The position numbers were made by a program, and so were the translations under genes. A stretch of DNA of 10,651 bases, taken from positions 9,291 through 19,941 of the forward strand of contig PAAB01000042.1 in NCBI GenBank assembly GCA_002591705.1, in the 5' to 3' direction. Source of the DNA: Phycisphaerae bacterium (GTDB lineage: Bacteria > Planctomycetota > Phycisphaerae > Phycisphaerales > SM1A02). The notes beneath the pieces were generated by a model. That model did not search any database. It was not told where the DNA came from and saw only the letters and a program-made list of their open reading frames with translations. Positions within the stretch are counted from its first letter, which is position 1, and every line of letters begins with the position of its first letter. Positions 1-6,223 of the stretch are shown piece by piece.

Positions 1-347
1 CGCAGATTCAGGACCAGCGGCCCCTGAAGATTGGCCGTCAACGCATTGTCGTACTTGTTCACGATCACGAAGACCTGGGCATCCTCGATGCGGTCCAGAT
101 CCAGCGTGCTCATCTGCTCCTTGCGGATGATCGCCTCATACTCGGGAACCCAGATCTGCGGATCCGTGATCACGAAGGCAAGTTCGGGAGCCTCGACCGA
201 CTGCAACCAGAAGAACACACCGTCTTCATCCGGCTGAAGCAGCACGAAGCGGGTGTAGCTCGAGAAGCCGAGCAGCCCGGATGCGAACTCCAGCACCCGA
301 TCATCATCGACCTCAACCGTACCGAACCGTGTCGTTTGTACGTTCAT
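1..347 (-). CDS. fliW: Flagellar assembly factor FliW (3' end cut off by window edge)
   Basis: FliW is a cytoplasmic protein that binds flagellin and the RNA-binding regulator CsrA; it frees or sequesters CsrA according to the free flagellin level. The visible 115 residues start MNVQTTRFGTVEVDDDRVLE and carry the family hallmarks: a glycine/leucine turn (GLLGFSSYTRFVLLQ, about residues 24-38), the FFWLQSVEAPELAFVITDP block (about 45-63), a VFVIVNKYD strand and a closing NLQGPLVLN segment. FliW proteins are usually about 130-160 residues, so only a short C-terminal part is missing to the left. The ATG at 347 is supported by GGAG at 355-358, seven bases upstream. It lies 136 bases downstream of flgL with its own -24/-12 promoter candidate. 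A csrA gene commonly follows fliW and would lie outside the window. Identity is very secure from family motifs and context. Confidence 0.95.
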   Translation of the reverse strand, partial: MNVQTTRFGTVEVDDDRVLEFASGLLGFSSYTRFVLLQPDEDGVFFWLQSVEAPELAFVITDPQIWVPEYEAIIRKEQMSTLDLDRIEDAQVFVIVNKYDNALTANLQGPLVLNL

Positions 348-396
348 GTGAACGCTCCATCTGTGTGCGGCCTCCCACATCCAGGGGTGGTCCCCG

Positions 397-412
397 TGCA
401 CGTCGCGTGCCT
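397..412 (-). promoter_or_regulatory. Candidate sigma-54 (-24/-12) promoter for fliW
   Basis: On the minus strand this reads AGGCACGCGACGTGCA. Compared with the sigma-54 consensus TGGCACG-N4-TTGCA, it keeps GG (410-411) and GC (398-399) exactly ten bases apart and matches GGCACG and TGCA; the first base and the first T of TTGCA differ. The predicted start is near 386, giving a leader of about 39 bases before the fliW ATG. The inner part, GCACG-CGA-CGTGC, is also a perfect inverted repeat, so a repressor or activator site is an alternative reading. The same core occurs before flgI. Sigma-54 control of middle flagellar genes is well established in many bacteria; its use here is inferred. Confidence 0.7.
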
Positions 413-417
413 TCGGG

Positions 418-432
418 GGGACATCCTGTCCC
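418..432. promoter_or_regulatory. 15-base perfect dyad just upstream of the fliW promoter
   Basis: GGGACA-TCC-TGTCCC is a perfect inverted repeat with 6-base arms and a 3-base centre. It starts six bases upstream of the -24 element, at about -33 to -47 relative to the predicted fliW start. It could be an operator for a dimeric regulator. In RNA it could form a short hairpin at the end of the flgL transcript, but no T-run follows it, so an intrinsic terminator is not supported. Confidence 0.4.
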
Positions 433-483
433 TTCGTCCGGAGCCGGCCGTAGGCCCCGGCGTGTTGTTAGGTAATCGAACGC

Positions 484-2403
484 TCATCCCAGGAAATCCA
501 TCAGGCTCAGGGACGAGATCCTGGCCGTCGTGGCCAGACTTGCCTGCAGCTGCTGCTGCAGAGTGGCGAATCGCATGCTCGCGTCGGTGTAGTCCACGTC
601 TCGAAGCTGCGAACGAATCGTTTCGTCGGTGATGTTTCGTGACTCGAAGCGACTGACCGCATCGGCCACCATCCGGCTGCGGTGGCCGGCACGGGCCCGG
701 GCCGAAGCGGCGCGATCGATGTCCTGCTGAATGCTCTCCACCAACCGGCCGATGACGCCTTCCTCACCCTCGAGGAGTGCGGTGCGGAGATCAGACAGGT
801 GCGTGAAGACACTTTCGACCTCGACGCGTGCCCGGTCGGATCCGGTCAACGTCGAGCCGTCGACGGAAGCCAGCAGCCCCAGCTGTTCTGCGGCGAGCGA
901 TCCGTTGGCCGATTCGACCTGAAGAGGACCGGTCCCACCCGTGGCATCGACCAACTGGATGCCGTTGCCGGTCGCAGCCAGACGGACCGACAGCGGCGGC
1001 GGATCACCGAACGCAGCAGCGGCTGCGGACGTGATCGCATCGAGTACATCACCGACGCTGGTCGTCCCGGCAAGATCGACTTCGAATCCGGATCCATCCC
1101 GCAAGGTGATCCGCAGGTCGCTCGACCCCTCAAGCACGTCGACTCCCGCACCGGAATTGAACACCGACAACGAGGTCGATCGCCCCATGGATCGAATGCC
1201 CAGCAGGGTGGCCGTGGAACCTCCCGCGAACTCCCCGATGCTCATGTCCGATCCGGACACTTCGTTGTGGATCTCCAGACGATCACCGGACTCCGATACC
1301 TCCACCCGGATTCCGATGTCCAGATCCTCGATCATCCGGACGATGTCGCCGACGTTCTGGGCGCCACTCAGGTCCAGATCGTGGACCTGACCGATGTTTT
1401 CCAGACGGATCGTGCCAAGGTTCACTCCGAGCGAAGCAATGGAGGTCCGCTCGGTCAGCCTGGCATCGAGTCCCCCGCCCGCAAGCGGTCCGAGACCCGC
1501 CCATGATCCGAGAATTCCGAGATCCGCCGCCATCGTGGTGTCGCCCAGTTCCGCCACCTCGATCGTGACGTTCTCCGGAACGTCAACCACCAGACCACGG
1601 TCGCCGAGTGAGAACACACCCGGCACCGCGTTCTCGAGGGACGCAAGCACATCGTCGAGGTCGACGGCCGACGAGAGATCCACGGTGACCTGCGAACCGG
1701 GTGGCGTCGTCACGATGGTCAGGATCCCCGGCTGCACTCCCAGACCGCGTGCACCACGCAGATCCTCCAGAAGCACGTTCGATTCCACCCCGGGGTCCAG
1801 ATCCCGATCGCCTTCGATGCGGCTGCTGAGGGATCCGAAGACCTCGGCACCGGACATGGTGACCGGCAGATCGTGCAGCAGACCGAGATCCGTGAGCATG
1901 CCGTCTCCGATTCCCTGGTACCGCCATCCGCCCGCGAACTCAACCAGAGGAGTTCGTCCCGTCGCGGATCCGCCGAACAGGAACAAGCCGTCCCGGGAGT
2001 GGTTTGCGAGTGAGACGATCTGGTCCAGAATCGCATCGATGGCGGCGGCATCGGCCTCGGCCATCGAGGGATCCTGACCGGATCCGAGATGATTCGAGGC
2101 GATTCCCTTCGCCTCCAGAAGCAGGTCCGACAGTTCACTGATGGTGGAGTCCACCACGGCCAGCGTGCTGTCGGCGAACTGGAGATTTCCGAGATGCCGC
2201 ATTCGCTGACTGATCACCGCATCCAGCGACAGCAGCGATCGAGCGGCCATGGCATCATCGGAGGGACGAGCAAGACTCCGCCCCGTCGCGAGCTGAACCT
2301 GCGCCCGCATCAGGCTGGACTGGGTCCCCTGCAGATTGCGCAACATGAGATGCGACCCGAGCAGGGATGGAAAGCGACCGAGACTGGTGGGGATCGTGAG
2401 CAT
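484..2403 (-). CDS. flgL: Flagellar hook-filament junction protein FlgL (large form)
   Basis: FlgL (HAP3) is the distal hook-filament junction protein, exported by the flagellar type III system, on which the filament is built. Residues 1-150 are the flagellin-like N-terminal helices, including LATGRSLARPSDDAMAAR (about 39-55) and ANHSRDGLFLFGG. Residues 525-639 are the matching C-terminal helices ending LQASLATTARISSLSLMDFLG. At 639 residues it is about twice the usual 300-400. The extra middle holds three segments resembling flagellin-IN repeats, at about 226-298, 329-403 and 428-510, each with a D-V-L/I-x-x-I/L helix and a closing LGI/LGL. The ATG at 2403 lies 6 bases after the flgK stop and has no good Shine-Dalgarno, so translational coupling to flgK is likely; Met20 is a less likely alternative start. 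It could be mistaken for flagellin, but position after flgK and the termini favour FlgL. Confidence 0.93.
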   Translation of the reverse strand: MLTIPTSLGRFPSLLGSHLMLRNLQGTQSSLMRAQVQLATGRSLARPSDDAMAARSLLSLDAVISQRMRHLGNLQFADSTLAVVDSTISELSDLLLEAKGIASNHLGSGQDPSMAEADAAAIDAILDQIVSLANHSRDGLFLFGGSATGRTPLVEFAGGWRYQGIGDGMLTDLGLLHDLPVTMSGAEVFGSLSSRIEGDRDLDPGVESNVLLEDLRGARGLGVQPGILTIVTTPPGSQVTVDLSSAVDLDDVLASLENAVPGVFSLGDRGLVVDVPENVTIEVAELGDTTMAADLGILGSWAGLGPLAGGGLDARLTERTSIASLGVNLGTIRLENIGQVHDLDLSGAQNVGDIVRMIEDLDIGIRVEVSESGDRLEIHNEVSGSDMSIGEFAGGSTATLLGIRSMGRSTSLSVFNSGAGVDVLEGSSDLRITLRDGSGFEVDLAGTTSVGDVLDAITSAAAAAFGDPPPLSVRLAATGNGIQLVDATGGTGPLQVESANGSLAAEQLGLLASVDGSTLTGSDRARVEVESVFTHLSDLRTALLEGEEGVIGRLVESIQQDIDRAASARARAGHRSRMVADAVSRFESRNITDETIRSQLRDVDYTDASMRFATLQQQLQASLATTARISSLSLMDFLG

Positions 2404-2409
2404 CTGTGA

Positions 2410-4104
2410 TCAGACCAGGTTCATCAGGATCTCGAGGGTTTCATCGACGACCGACAGGTAGCGGGCGGCCGCCTCGAACTGTCTTTCGTAGGCCAGCAGA
2501 TTGATGGTCTCCTCGTCCATGGAGACGCCGGAGACGGACATCATCTGCACCGCCAGATTTTCACGAACGAGCGAGGACGACTGGAACATGCCGGCACTCG
2601 CGCTGGTGCGTATGCCAAGCGTTCCGACCGCCCCGGACCAGTAGTCGCCGATCGCCTGGTCCCCGAGCAGACCGCTCGCATTCTCCTGCAGGGCTGCGAT
2701 CGCCAATGCCGTACCGGTCGATCCGGCGACGTCGCCGCTGCCGATCGCCAGCAGTTCGGGAGAATCGATCAGGACCGAACTCACTGCGATGTCCGCAGCC
2801 GAGGAGCCGGTGAAGAACGTATTGACGCCGGCCGCCGCAAGGAACCCGCTGGAATCGTTCGAGAAAGTCATCTCCATGCCGTTGGATGCCGTCAGCTCCA
2901 CCCGGCCGTCGCCGTCGATGGCGGCGGCGACCTGTCCACCACTGCCCGCATTGATGGCGTCGACCACATCCTGCAGGCTCATGGTGTCCGCATCGACATT
3001 GATCGTGAATCCATCGACGATCTCGCCGGATTCGGGATCACGCAGGCTGATCGTGAAGCGTCCGTCTTCGACCGGGAACTGTGGAGCACCCCCCAGCGAC
3101 AACGGTAGGTTCGGAGCGTCGAACGGGACCGTACCGACGAGCCGTGCCCACCCCCGCTCCCCCTGGCCCTGCGAATGGAGTCGATTTACTTCGTGGATCA
3201 GGGCGAACGCGATCGTATCGAGGGTTTCCCGGGCCGGCGCCACCGTCTCCCCGTACTGCGTCAGCAGACCATGCATCGAGCCGCCGGTCACCTCGAGCTG
3301 TGATCCATCCTGAGCGACCTGCACGGAGAGACCGACGACCCCGTCCGCATCGATCTCCCGATGGGTCTGGAGACCGCGGGAACTGTCACCGACCAGAATG
3401 GGAATCGATCCCACCCGCAGCTCGATCATGCCACCCGCAGCTTCCACCGCAGTGACGTCGATGAGCTGGGAAAGCTGGTCCACCATGAGATCACGCTGAT
3501 CACGAAGCTCGCTGGCCTCGTCACCCATGCCCTCGTAGGTGCCGATCTGCCCGTTGAGCACCGCGATCTGCTCCAGCAGTTCGTTGGCGGCGTCGACCGT
3601 GTTCTCGATGCCGGATGTGATTTCAGAAGCAAGCCCGTCGTACCCCGCGGCGAGTTCGCTGATGCGGGCTGCGAGCACTTCCCCCTGCTGCAGGGCGATG
3701 GTCCGCAACGCGGTGTCGGACGGCGTGTTGGCCAGTTCCGAGAAGCTGCCGAAAAACGAGTCGATCGCGGAGGACAGACTTCCTTCACCGAGTTCGTTCT
3801 GGAGCGTTTCGAGCGCGACCAGGAACTGCTGATCGATCGCAAGCGAGGCTTCGCGACTGATCGAGGACCGATAGCGGGCCTGCAGCGCCAGGTCGATCTC
3901 GCGGTTGATGGTTCCGATCGAGACGCCGTTGCCCATGTACATGCGGGTTCCGATCACGCCCCCCTGCGCCGGGAGCAGCTGGATGGAACGCCGATGGAAC
4001 CCCGGCGTAGATGCATTGGCCATGTTGTGACCGGCGATCTGGATCGCGGCCTGCGAGGCGAACAACGCCGAGCGTCCGATTTCGAAAGCACTGTGGTAAC
4101 TCAT
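2410..4104 (-). CDS. flgK: Flagellar hook-associated protein 1, FlgK
   Basis: FlgK (HAP1) is the hook-proximal junction protein, exported with help from the FlgN chaperone. The 564 residues match the usual size. Residues 13-40 carry the rod/hook-family N-terminal motif (SQAAIQIAGHNMANASTPGF). Residues 80-220 form the long helical region typical of FlgK, with NELGEGSLSSAIDSFFGSF and ASELRDQRDLMVDQLSQL. Residues 345-440 resemble a flagellin-IN-like insert, ending LAAAGVNTFFTG. The C-terminus GVSMDEETINLLAYERQFEA (from about 526) followed by a coiled helix to residue 564 is the family signature. The ATG at 4104 is fixed by GGGAGG at 4110-4115, five bases upstream, the strongest ribosome site inside the operon. 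Neighbours are flgN (22 bases upstream) and flgL (6 bases downstream). Confidence 0.96.
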   Translation of the reverse strand: MSYHSAFEIGRSALFASQAAIQIAGHNMANASTPGFHRRSIQLLPAQGGVIGTRMYMGNGVSIGTINREIDLALQARYRSSISREASLAIDQQFLVALETLQNELGEGSLSSAIDSFFGSFSELANTPSDTALRTIALQQGEVLAARISELAAGYDGLASEITSGIENTVDAANELLEQIAVLNGQIGTYEGMGDEASELRDQRDLMVDQLSQLIDVTAVEAAGGMIELRVGSIPILVGDSSRGLQTHREIDADGVVGLSVQVAQDGSQLEVTGGSMHGLLTQYGETVAPARETLDTIAFALIHEVNRLHSQGQGERGWARLVGTVPFDAPNLPLSLGGAPQFPVEDGRFTISLRDPESGEIVDGFTINVDADTMSLQDVVDAINAGSGGQVAAAIDGDGRVELTASNGMEMTFSNDSSGFLAAAGVNTFFTGSSAADIAVSSVLIDSPELLAIGSGDVAGSTGTALAIAALQENASGLLGDQAIGDYWSGAVGTLGIRTSASAGMFQSSSLVRENLAVQMMSVSGVSMDEETINLLAYERQFEAAARYLSVVDETLEILMNLV

Positions 4105-4126
4105 CGCTGCCTCCCGGATCGCGTCC

Positions 4127-4630
4127 TCATGACTGCAGATCCACGTTGAATTCGAGCTGGTTCTCCCTCGCCATCATGCCGAGACGACCGTAGGTCCCGG
4201 GACGTCCCAGCACGCCATGCACACCCTGCATCAGACCACCGAGATGTCGCGTCAACGAAGCCACCGCGTTGCGGATCACGGTGCATCGCTGTCTGGTCAA
4301 CCTGACGAGCGGACGAAGTCGATCGATCGAATCCCGCAGACGATCTCCGAGCTCCCTTGGCGCGGATCGGATGATTCCCTCGATGGTCGGATCACCTCCG
4401 ACGTCGGCCCACGAGTTCACGATCGCTTCCCGCTCCGATTCCAGACGCTGCATCCCCAATGCACATCCCTGCTGACGTCGGCAGGCCTCCACGAACACGT
4501 CCATCTTTCCATCACGCAGTGCCGACTCGCTTTCGTCGATGACCCGAAGCATCGTTTCGTGCGCCAGCTCCTGGGATTCCAGATTCTGCAGGAGCGATTC
4601 GTACAGTCTGCGAGGATCCCGCCCGGTCAT
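4127..4630 (-). CDS. flgN: FlgN-like export chaperone for FlgK/FlgL
   Basis: This 167-residue protein is predicted to be almost entirely helical and is a FlgN-type secretion chaperone, which in the family binds the C-terminal helices of FlgK and FlgL in the cytoplasm and delivers them to the export gate. Visible support is the long N-terminal amphipathic helix (about residues 6-60, including LYESLLQNLESQELAHETML and later QQGCALGMQRLESEREAIV), a second pair of helices to about residue 140, and a flexible tail with the glycine-tyrosine turn PGTYGRLG. FlgN proteins are poorly conserved, so the call rests on helical pattern, size (usually 140-170) and position directly before flgK. Its ATG at 4630 overlaps the flgJ stop as ATGA, implying coupled translation. 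No flgM lies between flgJ and this gene. Confidence 0.82.
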   Translation of the reverse strand: MTGRDPRRLYESLLQNLESQELAHETMLRVIDESESALRDGKMDVFVEACRRQQGCALGMQRLESEREAIVNSWADVGGDPTIEGIIRSAPRELGDRLRDSIDRLRPLVRLTRQRCTVIRNAVASLTRHLGGLMQGVHGVLGRPGTYGRLGMMARENQLEFNVDLQS

Positions 4631-5001
4631 GCGTCGACCTCCACCTTCGGGGCAGCCACGTCACGCGTGAACTGTTCGACGATCGAATCGACCAGGTCGA
4701 ACCGCGACGAGGTGGTGATCTCGTCGGCCAGCGCCTGATCGAGCAGCGGTCCGAACCTCCGCTCCACCACGCCCGGCTTGAAGGGCTCCTGCATGAACTG
4801 CCCGCCGTCCCGAATCGAGGCCAGAATCGGGAGCACCAGAGATGACGAGACCAGCTTCTGGGCCGCATCCCGTACCGTCGATTCCTGCTCGAGCAGGGCG
4901 GCGAAGGATGGCGAATCCGGGGCGCCGGACGCCGTGCCCCCGAGCCCCATCATGGGACTGTGTTCGACGGAAAGCATCGATTGGAGATCGCCCACGTTCA
5001 T
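4627..5001 (-). CDS. flgJ: Rod-binding protein (single-domain FlgJ)
   Basis: This short 124-residue protein corresponds to the N-terminal rod-binding domain of FlgJ, which helps cap and build the flagellar rod in the periplasm. The family pattern is seen in residues about 45-110: a helix AAQKLVSSSLVLPILASIRD, then FMQEPFKPGVVERRFGPLLDQALADEI and a final helix FDLVDSIVEQF. The C-terminal muramidase domain of enterobacterial FlgJ is absent, as in many other phyla, so cell-wall digestion must be supplied by another protein. The chosen ATG at 5001 overlaps the flgI stop as ATGA, and the downstream stop overlaps the flgN start the same way. The frame stays open upstream into flgI, but a start there would overlap it heavily and add residues with no family match. 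Confidence 0.88.
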   Translation of the reverse strand: MNVGDLQSMLSVEHSPMMGLGGTASGAPDSPSFAALLEQESTVRDAAQKLVSSSLVLPILASIRDGGQFMQEPFKPGVVERRFGPLLDQALADEITTSSRFDLVDSIVEQFTRDVAAPKVEVDA

Positions 5002-6107
5002 TCGCTGATGATCTCCGCGTGCAGTGCACCGCTTCGCTTGAGTTCGTGGATGATCTCGATCTGATCCTTCACCGGAACGTTGAATCGTCGCAGTGCTTCC
5101 AGCAGCGAGTTCAGATGCATCGGACGTCCCTGGATGTTCTTGCGGGCATCCAGTCCGATCCACGCCGACTGCGATGGCGCGGCCGACTGCTCCAGTCCCA
5201 AAAGTTCGTATTCGGGTGTGATGCTCGTGACCGTCAATCCATCGTGCGACACCGCCACGGGACCGATCTCCACGTCCTCTGTCACCAGGATCGTGCCCGT
5301 CCGTTCGTTGATGACGATGCGTGCCCCCACTTCGATGAGGCTGGGATCGACCGGGGTACTGAGCAGAGCCGCGATGAACGGCGCGGGATCGGTCCGATTG
5401 GCGGTCGGGACAAGGACATGGACCGACTTTGCGTTTTCAGCCGCGGCCAGCCGATCCACACCGCTGAACTCGAAGGTGCTGTTGACGATGTCCGCCAACC
5501 GGGCCGCCATCGGATACCCCGCGTACTGATCCTTCAGCACCAGTTCGACACGTCCGTTGAAGACAGGATTGCTCTTGATGTCCCGGATCATCTGTCCGCC
5601 GTCGCGAACGCGTCCACTCGTCTTGTCGTCGCCTTCGAGCACGATTGCCCCCTGGGCGAAGGCCATGATGGGTGGATTCGCGGCATGCGGAGCGGGAAGC
5701 CGCAGCGGCGAGAACACGAGTCGCCCCCCCTCGAGACTGGTGGCGTTGAACAGGGTCTCGACCTGGATGTCGATCCGATCTCCGTCCAATGCCCCGTAGG
5801 CCGGCACCTCCATGGACACGTAGACGAGGGCGAATGCATCCGCCTTCTTCAGTTGGTCCAGACTGGAGACCGGATCTCCCAGATTCTCCAGAAGCATGGC
5901 ATAGGGCTTGGCGGCGATCCAGGACTCCTTCGAACTGTCCCCGGTGCCGGACAGACCGACGACCAATCCAAGCCCCTGCAGGAAGACCCGATCCTGCCCC
6001 TTCATCCGTACGAGGTCCTGGACGGTCGTTCCTGCGGCTGATTTTGCGCTCAGCGCAAGGATGGAGACCATCACCGGGAGCAACAACCCGCTCAAGATCT
6101 GTTTCAC
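4998..6107 (-). CDS. flgI: Flagellar P-ring protein FlgI
   Basis: FlgI forms the P ring around the rod in the peptidoglycan layer after Sec export. The 369-residue product matches the usual 340-390. Residues 1-26 are a signal peptide (basic VKQ, hydrophobic core LLLPVMVSILAL, then SAKSAAG). Family blocks follow: VQDLVRMKGQDRVFLQGLGL then VVGLSGTGD (about 29-57), a YVSMEVPAYGALDGDRIDIQ block, the FNATSLEGGRLVFSPL block, the central FNGRVELVLKD strand, IEVGARIVINERTGTILV, and a C-terminal helical end with LLEALRRFNVPVKDQIEIIH. The GTG at 6107 is chosen over an ATG 16 codons further up because AGGAGG sits seven bases before it and the signal peptide starts there. It is the first gene of the flgI-flgL unit; flgA and flgH, often adjacent, are absent here. 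Confidence 0.97.
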   Translation of the reverse strand: MKQILSGLLLPVMVSILALSAKSAAGTTVQDLVRMKGQDRVFLQGLGLVVGLSGTGDSSKESWIAAKPYAMLLENLGDPVSSLDQLKKADAFALVYVSMEVPAYGALDGDRIDIQVETLFNATSLEGGRLVFSPLRLPAPHAANPPIMAFAQGAIVLEGDDKTSGRVRDGGQMIRDIKSNPVFNGRVELVLKDQYAGYPMAARLADIVNSTFEFSGVDRLAAAENAKSVHVLVPTANRTDPAPFIAALLSTPVDPSLIEVGARIVINERTGTILVTEDVEIGPVAVSHDGLTVTSITPEYELLGLEQSAAPSQSAWIGLDARKNIQGRPMHLNSLLEALRRFNVPVKDQIEIIHELKRSGALHAEIISE

Positions 6108-6114
6108 TGGGGGA

Positions 6115-6120
6115 CCTCCT
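6115..6120 (-). promoter_or_regulatory. Perfect ribosome binding site deciding the flgI GTG start
   Basis: On the minus strand AGGAGG is followed by a 7-base spacer (TCCCCCA) and then GTG AAA CAG. This is the full anti-16S core at ideal distance and overrides the upstream in-frame ATG, which has no such site and would also fall upstream of the predicted sigma-54 transcription start near 6138. Confidence 0.85.
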
Positions 6121-6148
6121 GTCCGATTTCCGTGTCCACCCAGACCGT

Positions 6149-6164
6149 TGCACATCCCGTGCCA
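6149..6164 (-). promoter_or_regulatory. Candidate sigma-54 (-24/-12) promoter for the flgI-flgJ-flgN-flgK-flgL operon
   Basis: On the minus strand this reads TGGCACGGGATGTGCA, followed by A. It matches TGGCACG-N4-TTGCA at 11 of the 12 defined bases, with GG (6162-6163) and GC (6150-6151) ten bases apart; the only mismatch is G for the first T of TTGCA, the same change seen before fliW. The predicted start is near 6138, giving a leader of about 31 bases that includes the AGGAGG site. No equally good sigma-70 site was seen in this divergent region. Dependence on RpoN and an enhancer-binding activator is inferred from the motif. Confidence 0.8.
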
Positions 6165-6184
6165 GTTGCGAGGGCATGGACCAC

Positions 6185-6198
6185 GGGCTTGACAGCCC
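6185..6198. repeat. Short inverted repeat between flgI and the divergent isomerase gene
   Basis: GGGCT-TGAC-AGCCC is a perfect inverted repeat with 5-base arms and a 4-base centre, about 21 bases upstream of the flgI -24 element and 26 bases before the isomerase ATG. It could be an operator shared by the divergent genes, or a chance hairpin in GC-rich DNA. It does not match the dyad found upstream of fliW. Confidence 0.25.
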
Positions 6199-6223
6199 CA
6201 CTCCGGCGCGGTCCCCTGTAGGC

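Noticed and set aside
443..461. GC-rich hairpin GCCGGCC-GTA-GGCC-CC-GGC after flgL as an intrinsic terminator
   Set aside because: The stem needs a two-base bulge and no T-run follows on the minus strand; it may be chance pairing in GC-rich DNA.
682..1506. Long open frames opposite the real genes (682-1506, 3361-4149, 4842-6041, 9196-10188, plus strand)
   Set aside because: They lie antisense to well-recognised genes (flgL, flgK, flgI, lptF), have low-complexity Arg/Asp/His-rich translations with no family resemblance, and are expected from high GC coding DNA.
6189..6194. TTGACA, a perfect sigma-70 -35 box, upstream of the isomerase gene
   Set aside because: No acceptable -10 box lies 16-18 bases downstream (TCCCCT is at the 17-base position), and transcription would begin at or inside the chosen start codon; it overlaps the inverted repeat at 6185-6198.
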